Assembly: GCA_963978545.1 (NCBI GenBank)
Contig: OZ021733.1
Location: 72,757,589-72,821,588, forward strand
DNA length: 64,000 nucleotides
Direction of reading: 5' to 3'
Source of the DNA: Linyphia triangularis
Lineage: Eukaryota > Arthropoda > Arachnida > Araneae > Linyphiidae
Below, piece after piece: positions 54,741 to 64,000 of this stretch (positions within the stretch are counted from its first letter, which is position 1; every line of letters starts with the position of its first letter). The position numbers and the translations under genes were made by a program. The notes under the pieces are model-generated. The model was not told the origin of the DNA. It saw only the letters and a program-made list of their open reading frames with translations, and did no database searches.

Positions 54741-56057
54741 TTGTACGTTACATAAACACGGTCAACTGTCAAATACTAAGAAATTATTGCAGAATGGCAT
54801 AACTGCACTCAGAATGGAGTATTAAGGGGATGAATTTTACTACACTTCTGGGAGTTGAAGGAGAGTGGCAAAAATCTAGTATCCCTCAACTATTCCACAC
54901 TTAATTCAGTGTAGATTTCAATTAGAAGTTGTTATTCTTTGTTTCAAATATGGTGCGTAGTTTTAGAAGCAATATCAGTAAAGTTCATCACTAGGTAACA
55001 GGTAACAAATTATATATAAAATCAACAGCTTTTGTCAGTCTTGCTGTACATCGAACTAGAGATGAAGTAAACGATCGGTGAAAGTCTTATTCGAATTAGT
55101 TGCACGAGAGTGCTTAATATTTTGGTGCTCTCATAGCATTTATTACTGACTAATAGCTGATCAAATGGAACAACTAGCTGGAAAATAAATATTGTATTTC
55201 CGTTGTAGAGTCATTACAAAAGTTGTGAGTACTTAAAAATGAACTATCTCAAGCCACAAGCAGTGCAGACATCAAGCTTTAAAACATGCACTATAAAATA
55301 AAACTATATCCATAAGAAGAATTTTCAGCATGCGAAAACATTTTTACATGAGGCTTCCAACAACAAAGAATTTAAAGAAACGCTTATTATTTTTAAAAAG
55401 AACAAGAGTAAAGCAAAATAACTCTAAAACGGATTTTTGGGAACGCATTGGATTCTGTATATTTTTAGGGAAAAATGTTAACTCAAAAATAAAACCTCAA
55501 TGAAAACATGCTATGTGGTATTTTCCCTCACTATCAAAAATAATTCAGTTCACTTTCAAATTTCAGATAGATTAAAGGTAAATGAAAGAAATAGTCACAT
55601 GTGAGTTTTCGAATGCACCAAATGTTTCAGAGAGTTAACTCTGATCAGAATCACCTTATTCTATAATTGGTATTTAGTAGATATTTTTTTTTCTAAACCA
55701 TAGCCAACTCAATTGTGCTTTGAGATGGTCGTTATTTTATATCTGTAATATTTTAATACATTATTTGTGATGCACATTGAAAATAAGATATTTAACTGTA
55801 ATAAAGGAAATGATTTGAAAGTGAAACACAAATTTGTAAGTTTTAATATTGTTATAAATAAAATACTAAAATAGATTTTTATAAATAATAAAAATCTACT
55901 TCATAGGATTAATCTTTCATATATTTATTATTTTAGATTAGAAAATTGTCGTTTGTATCAGTCGAAAGTTTGAATCTGTTTAAAGAACTGTAATGGGATT
56001 TTAAATGTATCGCCCACTTTTTTAGAAAGCTAATATTTCTTATAAACATGTCAAACA

Positions 56058-56099
<42 letters not shown>

Positions 56100-56289
56100 T
56101 GTAGTCAATTACACTAGAAAGAAAGCTTAAGTTAATAAAAAAAATATTCAAAGGACTCTTTTATTTAAAAAAAAAAGTGAGAGATAGGAAAAACAAGTAA
56201 GTTTGCAATGTTTGGATGGTCGATGCAAACAGTACTCAAATGTACACAAAAATATATCTAAAAACACCAAATTTATGCTGTATGAACGT
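54741..56289. other. Spacer with a long poly-A run
   Basis: A-run at about 56065-56095. No gene recognised. Confidence 0.4.
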
Positions 56290-56490
56290 TATTTGTTAAA
56301 TTGTATCAATATTTTGCATCTTTCTTTTTATTTAAGGAAATAAACATTTTGGACTATTTTCTATCATTTTTGCCAATTCTGTCCGCTTTTAGCATTTTCA
56401 ATATTAATGTGGCAGGGGTTAATATTAACTTATTATATAATTAAACTTAATGCATTGTCAAATTTGGTCAAAAGAAAAAGTTTCGGGTGT
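56290..56490. repeat. Inverted partner of 52845-53060
   Basis: Complement blocks as listed for the partner. The two copies are about 3.3 kb apart in opposite orientation. Confidence 0.6.
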
Positions 56491-56673
56491 GTGCAATCAA
56501 ATCCAAAGGAATTTTGTTTTTTCAAAAGACTGCCTGATTTCTGATTTACGACTGCCCAAATAGGCCACGACTGCCTGTTAGAATAGGCCCTGGGTTGGTT
56601 GTTGGGGAATGTCCCAAAAATTACGAGTGTTATGACCATTTCGTACGTACCTTAATTAAGTATATTTCTCTGT

Positions 56674-56711
<38 letters not shown>

Positions 56712-57002
56712 TTACCTTACCTTCTTACTCAGAATAGAGAAGAAAATTATTGGAAACGGTTGTTTAAAAGTTATTTTTAAAAGTGTGTAACCATCAAATA
56801 TTTTTTTACTAAACATTTAAAAAGAATATATTTTCGCAACGATACGCGCAATCGCGATGCTCTCTTACTAAATTTAGGGGAACGTTTTGTGTAATTTAAG
56901 TTGTTGCTAATTAATTTTTAAACGTCCGTTTTATATTTGAAATTAAATATCACAGGAATGCAATATCGGTTCGTGTCACGTAACGTGGATGCCGTGAAGT
57001 CA
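56491..57002. other. Spacer with a T-run
   Basis: T-run at about 56675-56706. Nothing else recognised. Confidence 0.35.
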
Positions 57003-57290
57003 GCGCCTTATTCTTAGAAAAAATCATCTAAATTTCAATCTGACTGCATCCTTTAGAGACATGATTATTTTCTTTTTGCCTCGCGTTTTTTGTCAACAGA
57101 ATATAGTAGAAACGGAACTTATTTACGTATTATTTCTGTTATATTTTTAGTTATCTTATAACTTAGAAGCCCTGCCGCCGGTAGCCTTATTGTTAAAAAA
57201 ATCCTCTAATTTAATCTAACTGCATCCTTCACAGTCATGAGTACTTTCTTCTTGCCTTGCATTTTTTGTCACAGAATATATTAGAACCAT
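57003..57290. repeat. Tandem duplication, units about 180 bp apart
   Basis: 57003-57120 and 57180-57290 share CTTATTCTTAGAAAAAATC-like, CTGACTGCATCC-like, TTTTTGTCA.CAGAATATA and TTAGAAC blocks. Confidence 0.6.
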
Positions 57291-58439
57291 AAATTCCTTA
57301 ATATTTCAAATTGATTTCATCGGAATTTTTGTTTTTATTAACCCTTTATAGCACTCTGTTTTGCAACAATCCTAAAAACAACCATAAGCGAAAATGCTTA
57401 GAACCTGTACTTAATTATTATTATTATTATTATTATTTTTTTTTTTTTTTTGTACTTTCATTTTGACATTTTATTGCACACAATTAACTGAAAGTGATTT
57501 ATGTGATTTTTTTTTATGTTTAATTAATGTGTTCCTTTCTTTTTCATGCTCTAAAGATGCTTGTTTTGATTTTTAGCGTAAATATTTTTGGAGCAATTGT
57601 ACTTTGACTATTTGGAATTACATTTACTTATTAAATTTATATATTTTGAAATTGGCCATTATTTTCTTTTTCGTTGTTTGAATGATAACGTCGACAGATG
57701 AACATGGGGGAGTTTTCTGGAAATCGGGGATTTTTTATTATATCCCAACAGAGGTGGGACTAGAGCATTTTTAATTGATATTTCAGTATTTTAATATCAT
57801 TTGACTTTTGAGTTTTAAAATGTTTTCTGGACAAGTTTTTAATTTGTGCCCTTTTGAGCATCATTGTTAATTAAAAAAAAATCGACAATTTAAACAAATT
57901 CATCGTGGTAGGAAAATAAAACAATGAAGAAATTATGGCTGAAAACCAGTTATGAAATTTTGAAATTTGCTTTAAAAGTGCCCTCAGAAACAGGAGATTA
58001 TTAAAAATATGCATAATTTACATTGCACTCAAAATTTTAAACTACATTTAGTAAAAGTATATCGATTCCTCACGATGAGTGTTTATAATCATTAGGAATT
58101 AAAAGAAATTTCATTCAGAAATTTTAGTATGCATTAAAGTTTTCTTTTTATTCAATTTCTCACCATCTTATAAATCGCAAATAAAATTTAAGTCCTTAAA
58201 AAAGTTAACAAAGTGCTTAGAAAGTCCTTATTTTTTATTTTGAAAATCTGTATGAACCATGTCATTGCCATACTTCTAAAATATAAGTTTCGGCACCACT
58301 GGTTCTATTTATCTCTCCCTCCACGAATAAACTCTCCTTTCTCCGTGACGGAATGAAATGCAGAATTGGCTGAGTGAGGAACCACTTGCTCTATTTGAAA
58401 ATCTCTATCCAACGGGATATCATCTTCTTAGCTTGAATT
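57291..58439. other. Spacer with an (ATT)n microsatellite
   Basis: ATTATTATTATTATT at about 57416-57437 followed by a T-run. Otherwise AT-rich and non-coding. Confidence 0.4.
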
Positions 58440-59170
58440 GGTGAGATTCGCAATTCAGGGCAGCCATGTCAGTGTTTCTGGGATGTCCTTCCTGTTTGCA
58501 GCAAGCTACTCTGGATTTTTGAAGCGTTGATCTGGAAAACTTCTCATTGTTCTTTCCAATTCTTGAAGCTTTCTTGTGAAAAGTTCAAAAGAATCCTCAG
58601 TCCATACCTCATATACAAATCATCAACCTTTTCTAGAAGCCTTTTAGGTACTGCTTCAACTCATATGGCGTACACTGAAGCAGACTTAGAGCATGAGATC
58701 ATCTCAAAACAAAGACTTTATGTCAAGATCTTGGATAGCGTCTATAAAATACTGTAGCCAAAGATCATCTCGTACATCCGTGGGACATTCCGGAAATGCC
58801 AGAAGCAACAGTCTTTCAATATTTGAGGCCAATTCTTGAATGCTGTATTGCTACTCTAGAAAAGTAATCTTCCCTTTTATTTCTTTGAAATACTTGGAGG
58901 ATGTCAGCAGTGTTTTTACAGAGTGATGATGAAATGTCTTCAAACCTTGGATATTGGAGTGTATTGTTGGAATGGAAATATTACCCGGAATCGCGATTTC
59001 TACTGCTTTAGATCCATTTGTTTTCCAATTTGCAGTCTTTGTTCCATTTTGGAAACTTTTGTCCATTTCGTTTTGGACAGTCTTGAGATCTTCTTTGACA
59101 CCTCACAATATCAGCATTCATTGATTGAAGGACATTTTCTGTGCACTCGATAAATTCGTCGACAGTCTGG
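58440..59170 (-). pseudogene. gag: Decayed Gypsy gag fragment, different lineage
   Basis: On the - strand, about 58840-58740 reads ELASNIERLLLLAFPECPTD then LWLQYFIDAI, aligned with ELATDVERLSHLAFSDCPAE and LQYFVDGI in the gag at 13.9 kb. Downstream, near 58500-58450, CKQEGHPRN is a decayed zinc knuckle that has lost its last Cys. Upstream (59066-58851) is a segment with NEMDKSFQNGTKTANWK. The frame is interrupted repeatedly. Sequence distance shows a different and older Gypsy family. Confidence 0.65.
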
Positions 59171-59470
59171 GAAGTTTATTCTTGCTTAGTGGCTTGACCA
59201 ACCTTTAACAAAACACCTTTAACACAGCTTTTACAAAATAAAAACTATAATTTATTCTTCATTTCAAAGGTTCACAAAACCTTTCCAAACAGTGAATTAG
59301 TTATCAAGACAAAAACTTCATTTGGATACAGTGGTAATTCAGTCTCCACAAAAGCAAGTGCTGAGCTAACTCCACGATTCCACCCCTTTTCCTATCCTTG
59401 TGTGTGAACTTTTCTGACCATCTAGAAATTTCTCACTCTAGTGTTGCCAACTTTTACAAGCCCGTATTAT
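59171..59470 (-). repeat. Possible LTR remnant upstream of the decayed gag
   Basis: The position matches a 5' LTR and leader for the - strand gag. There is an AATAAA (complement TTTATT near 59251) and a somewhat higher GC content up to about 59470. No second LTR was found. Confidence 0.3.
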
Positions 59471-60199
59471 CATTGTTAAAAAAAAAAATTAATAAAATAT
59501 AACTTTAAAAAGACATGTGTACACTGTTTACAATTTTCAAGAAAATGCAACAATATTTATTGGTTTTGAGTTGTTACAATAAAAATAAATAGTTGTAAAA
59601 CTATAAGCTTTGTAATTCATAATACAAGTTTAAATAAAATTTATTGGCCACTGTTTCAAAGCATGTTTAGTAGGGTGGTCCAAAAATGGTCGATTTTATT
59701 TTTGTATGGATTTTTAATGGTGCTACCCGCTTAATTTGTTCCTTTTTATATAAAAAATAAATAATGTAAAGTTTGAGCTCATAATTTTAATATTTAGAGG
59801 TAGCTCAATGCCCCAAAAGTTTTGTGTTTGGATATTTTATGCTGCAGAAAATAACAAAATTCAGGAAAATAATAAATATTATTGATTCCATAAAATAATA
59901 ATAGATATTATTTTATGGAAATTTCTAGCATTTTGGAAGATAAAAATAGTTATAAAACAATATAATAATTATACAATAGTGACATTTAAATATCAGCGGA
60001 TGTGCCATGGCTACTAAAGTCTTTTTTTTTTTCTTTTATCAAGATGAGCTTGGCAATGTTTTTTCACCACTTGTAACAAGAATCGTTGTTGGCTCTCATT
60101 GTGTGTTATTTTTCCATTAAACTCTTTTTAAAAATTTATCTTTAAAAAAAATTCCATTTCCTCTTTTCGAACTTTATCATTGACTTCAATGGTTTGAAT
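59471..60199. other. Spacer
   Basis: AT-rich, with an AGGGTGGTCCAAAAATGGTC repeat edge at about 59672. No gene recognised. Confidence 0.35.
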
Positions 60200-61199
60200 A
60201 GTACCCAAAAAAAATAATCAGAACGATGGCTATATCTTCGGTTCTAATTATCGTAGAATCTTACGGTTTGCACCAAAATGTTTTGCTTACGGTTTTCTAT
60301 ATATCTGATACAATTTTTTTCTTGAGGGACCGTTTACTAAGTAAAAGTACCTCTATCTTCAAAAATTTCAATACAACCCCCTATTTTTTATCATTTCATT
60401 CGATTTAGAATACATCATTTACTCTAAATATGAAATTTCAATGCAATATGTTGAAAAACCCGTCACTTATGAGCGAAAATGTTTCGACCATTTTTTGACC
60501 GATCTTCAGGGAAAATTTCCATACAGTCATTCAGGGTAACATTGAACCACATTTTAAGTATTTTCTTCTTCCCTACTTATGTTTTTATAGAATTTTCAGA
60601 CTTAATGACATAAAATGGAAGAATAAACCCTAAATTATATTTTAATTTACATAAATTAGTAAATGTTGATGATGAAAGCACCAAATATAGGAAAATAACC
60701 CGGTGCAAAGTTACCCTGGCTTTTAGGGTAACTTTGAACCACTATCAGAAGTTTCTTATAAAATACCTTTTTTTTATTCAGTCTAGGACTATTCAATATT
60801 TGAACTAGTAAAATTAAGTTTCTAAATATTTGAAACATATCATCAGCTGCAGTTTTCAACATCCTAAAGTTTGTATATTTTAAATAATACTACAAAGAAT
60901 ATATTAGGTCGGAACAATGGATGATGAATCACATGAATATATTGCAACAAAACCTATTTATTGTTAAGTTTAAAAATACAAATATAGTAAAAAAACAATA
61001 TTTAGTTCATTCACTTAAATATAAACTCATTTTATAAATTAAAAATTGAAAAGATAAATAGAAAATAATAAAACTGATAGGCCGCCCTTATGTAATTAGT
61101 TAAGTACTATGGTGTTTGCAAGTCACAATGTAGCACAAATACGAATATTATATTCTTAATGTTAGAAATAGTATGACACTATAAAAATAAAGTTCAAAC

Positions 61200-61660
61200 T
61201 TCATAAAATTCCACTTTGGCATTCTTCAGTTTAATAGTTTTGCATCAAAGAAGGAATTATTGATCTGGAAAACATCTCGTCTTCTAGCTGGAATAATAAT
61301 TTCTGGAGACAATTTTTTTAAACACTCCAAATTTTTCATACCACAGATCACCAATGATATTGGGCCATCTCCAATATGCACCAGATTTCTTCATGAACCA
61401 CCAAATATCACGTTGTCTTTTAAGTCAATTTGATCTGGATACATTTCTCCATCTTATTGAATAATTATGTGGTCGTAAACTTTGCATATGCCATAACCAA
61501 AATATAAAACACTTGCATGCTTTGTGTATAAAATTCCTTTCTCATTGATGTGTTCAACAGCCACCACTTGAACAATCTCTGATTTTTCAGTAACATTCTC
61601 CATAACAATTTCAGCAGTACAAAACTCTATCATGTCCTTATTGTCCAACTTTCACCTTCT
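61200..61660 (-). pseudogene. Possible transposase C-terminal remnant in element Z
   Basis: On the - strand, an open stretch (61648-61454) includes MENVTEKSEIVQVVAVEHIN. In another frame further down, FMKKSGAYWRWPNIIGDLWY lies near 61400-61340. The pattern FxKKSG..Y.WP resembles C-terminal tails seen in pogo/jerky-type transposases, from memory only. Too decayed to assign. Confidence 0.3.
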
Positions 61661-61712
61661 CCGAAAATGATAGTGTTGCATATACACTGTCATCTGCACC
61701 ATCTAGTTCAGG

Positions 61713-61853
61713 TTGGTTGGTTTATACGCTCAACGACCTACAGCTTAACGTGGATTCCGAACTACAACGAACTTCCATGACTAACCCGGGATTTGAACCC
61801 GGCACCTTTGGCATGCGGGGCCTGAGCTCTAGCCACACAGCCATCAGGTGGAT
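61713..61853 (-). mobile_element. tRNA-derived SINE, family B, full copy
   Basis: On the - strand: A box near TGGCTAGAGCTCAGG, B box GGGTTCAAATCCC, a body that includes GGAATCCACGTTAAGCTGTA, and a CCAACCAACC-type tail shared with family A. Flanks CATCTAGTTCAGG (61700-61712) and CATCTGGTTTAGG (61854-61866) match at 11 of 13 positions. Confidence 0.8.
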
Positions 61854-63919
61854 CATCTGGTTTAGGACTTATACTCTTGCTGTCTACCAGGAGTTTATAT
61901 AGTAGAGGACTTTGGACGATCTCCTCATGTCCATATTCCTTTACCATTTATTTTTTTGCATAGAAATTTTTCACTTCCTCAAATGAAAGCTTTTAAAAAG
62001 CCATCACATGTGATTTTTTTTTTTAGTTCTGGGAATGACTGCTAGATCATTATTTCTAATATTTTTAGGTACTTCTTGAATTCACTCTCAATATTTTCAT
62101 TTTATCGGATTTCGCATACAAGGGAAGATTGCATAAAGTAAATTGCATTTGTATGTATATAAATGTATTTAAAAGCAAAACCAAAAATAAATTGGAATAA
62201 AATATGAATTATATGAGCAGTGTATGCATTACACACTGTCATCAGCCTAAGTTTGAACCGGCTCAAAGTTACACTGAATACGTGGTAAAATGGTAGTGCC
62301 TTAGTTTTTTGCTTTTTACCAAATGTTAGTAAATAAATAACCATCAGCTACTAACAATTCCCCTATTTCCAGAAAATTATATAATTGATAAAGTGGTAAG
62401 TTGATGCTTACTTGCATAAATTAATTGATTTACATCAACTTCAAATAAGCATTTAAATGGAACTTGCAAACAGTACTTCAGAAAAGCAATTGAATGGCCA
62501 AATAAATTATGTACTATTTTGCCAATTCATATTCTAAACTCTAGAGCAAAAATCTAATTTCACAATCTTGCCAGCATTTTGCAGCAGTGGATCATTAACA
62601 GCTCTTTAAAACCAAAAATACCGAAAACTAGGAGGTGGCGCAAAGTTATACCCTATGGCTCAAAGTTACCCTGAATGACTGTACAACGAAAGGTAATTTT
62701 AAGGTTCTACTTCACAGAGGGAGAAATCGAACGGTCAGTGAGGCGTTTCACGACGTTAAAAAATACAAATTTTAGTCTAAAATTGCATAGAAACTACTTG
62801 GATTTATAGTGTCATGTTTAAGATTAATACAAAAATAGCAAGTAAACGCAAAATAACATAATTTATTAACAACATTAAAGATGTGCATTCTTCACACGAA
62901 ATAAATAAAATATCGAAAACTGTAATTGCAGAAGTATAACTGATAATTAGAAAATTAATAAATATAAATGTAGGCATTAGTAAACAGTATTCAGCAAAGC
63001 GTGATTATTTTACAGAAACATTTCACTGTAAACACAAATGTAACTTGATCGTTGAAATTATTTATAAAATAAAAAAATCACATGATTCAGTAAAATTTTT
63101 AAAGGATAACTTATTGAAATTGCTTAAACAATGTTGTTTTAAATAAATGTAATTTAAGAAAGTAATTTTTTTTTTAAACAAGAACACTGTTGAAAAAAAC
63201 ACAAAACACATGTTCCACGATTCCAAACACGTTAGACAGATTAAACATATATATATAAGAAATAAAACTGCTTTGTTTGTATAAAATAATATATCTTTTT
63301 GTAATTTCAAGAAATTATGTTCCTATTCACCCCATTTTACGATAATTGAACGTTGTGCTTTTTTCCACACCTCTAGTTTACCTTGAATTAATCTTTGATA
63401 GTTTTCAAAAGTCGTCTACTATACGGTCCCTTAAAGTGAGCGTTTTGTACATTTTCGCTAAAAAATCGAGAACTAAAATTCAAAATGGAAAGAAAAAAAT
63501 TGTGGGGGGGGGGGGGGGATTAGACCATGGTAAATCTAATGAAAGCAAAAAAAAATAGATGTTTCTATTCAAAAAAAATTTGTAATTGTTTTATTAATTA
63601 ATTATTAAAAAAGAAATGGATTCAAAAGCTGATTGTTATTTATGTTTGGCAATTTAACAAAGGGTATCTTTTGAAAAAAAAATTACTGAAATATATTAAT
63701 TATTTAAGTATTTATGGCCAAAAAACCAACTTTTTTATTTAACATTAATTTATCATTTTCTTTTTATCATTTAAATTACAAACCATTCATTAAAAAATTA
63801 CGAATTTTTGTATTTCGACATTTTTTTGGATGCTGAATCCAAATATAGGATAATATTATGAGGTTGCTATTGAAATTTTTAAAGTTTGGTTTTGTTTTAA
63901 TATGTAGATGACCCCTCAT

Positions 63920-64000
63920 GACAAAAAGAACTACATGCAATTATTAAAAACCTTCCACGATTTACAACGGTACCTTTTGTTTGTTATTTCAACAATTAGT
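63920..64000. other. Window end, unique
   Basis: Short AT-rich stretch after the broken end of X copy 2. Nothing recognised. Confidence 0.4.

Larger units (their letters stand above)
60524..62681. mobile_element. Element Z: TA-target transposon, 2158 bp
   Basis: Termini CAGTCATTCAGGGTAAC and GTTACCCTGAATGACTG, flanked by TA (60522-60523 and 62682-62683). The sub-terminal motif GGGTAACTTTGAACC recurs near 60534, 60727 and 62645 and in decayed form at 62250. TA and CAG ends suggest pogo/Tigger or Tc1/mariner. A SINE sits inside at 61711. Confidence 0.8.
60200..63919. mobile_element. Element X, copy 2, inverted, interrupted by element Z
   Basis: Matches the complement of X copy 1 (23570-24352 plus 28697-29549). 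The left tip reads AGTACCCAAAAAAAATAATC, followed by AGAACGATGGCTATATCTTC; the far part reaches TAGATGACCCCTCAT at 63919 and then diverges, so the far tip is lost. It contains Z (60524-62681) but not Y. The Y target is intact at about 63185-63193. Confidence 0.88.

Noticed and set aside
61713..61853. tRNA gene on the - strand
   Set aside because: The B box is good, but the sequence continues into a repeat body with a CCAACC tail and flanking duplications; a second truncated copy exists at 22914.

Overview
This is eukaryotic, AT-rich, intron-dominated DNA from an animal, most likely an arthropod. The style of the Gypsy and Tc1 elements and the heavy load of non-autonomous repeats suggest a chelicerate such as a spider, but that is inference. 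There are no bacterial-type operons. Genuine host coding sequence is sparse: five short exons on the + strand, with GT-AG boundaries and compatible phases, encode the last PKD domain, the following conserved region and a Cys-rich segment of a KIAA0319/KIAA0319L-type membrane glycoprotein. Its introns (about 14.6 kb, 92 bp, 9.7 kb, 124 bp, then open to the window end) contain nearly everything else. The transmembrane and cytoplasmic exons, and the upstream PKD exons, were not found and presumably lie outside the window.

Layout: 0-2.5 kb holds a decayed transposon-type coding region on the - strand, split by a TTAA-flanked element. 3.3-5.4 kb holds a tandem duplication and a hAT-like element carrying two smaller nested foldback MITEs. 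5.7 kb is exon a. 6.4-8.2 kb is a repeat zone (MITE, part of a GTGATATCGC family, family R1 copy A). 8.6 kb holds a candidate first exon of an unrelated gene. 8.9-15.5 kb is a complete but dead Ty3/Gypsy LTR retrotransposon on the - strand; 16.2-17.9 kb is a deletion derivative of it. 18.7-19.6 kb is a palindrome-rich minisatellite. 19.9-20.3 kb is a MITE holding a tRNA-derived SINE. 20.5-20.9 kb holds exons b and c.

22.0-30.4 kb is a nested repeat cluster. A minisatellite was hit by element X (TA target), which was hit by element Y, a 4.34 kb DNA transposon with about 0.75 kb inverted termini and a broken, unclassified transposase gene. A second copy of X at 60.2-63.9 kb lacks Y, giving the empty site, but carries another TA-flanked element (Z), which in turn holds a SINE. 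30.6-31.0 kb holds exons d and e. 33-39 kb holds R1 copies B and C and two SINEs. 42.9-45.4 kb is a tandem array interrupted by a Tc1-like transposon with IR/DR-type ends and a broken DD34E transposase. 45-57 kb holds one SINE, foldback repeats and inverted duplications. 58.4-59.2 kb is a decayed gag fragment.

Functionally, the host gene would make a type I membrane protein with PKD ectodomains. The mobile genes are all broken. The main value of the window is a readable stratigraphy of nested insertions with target duplications and, in two cases, empty sites.
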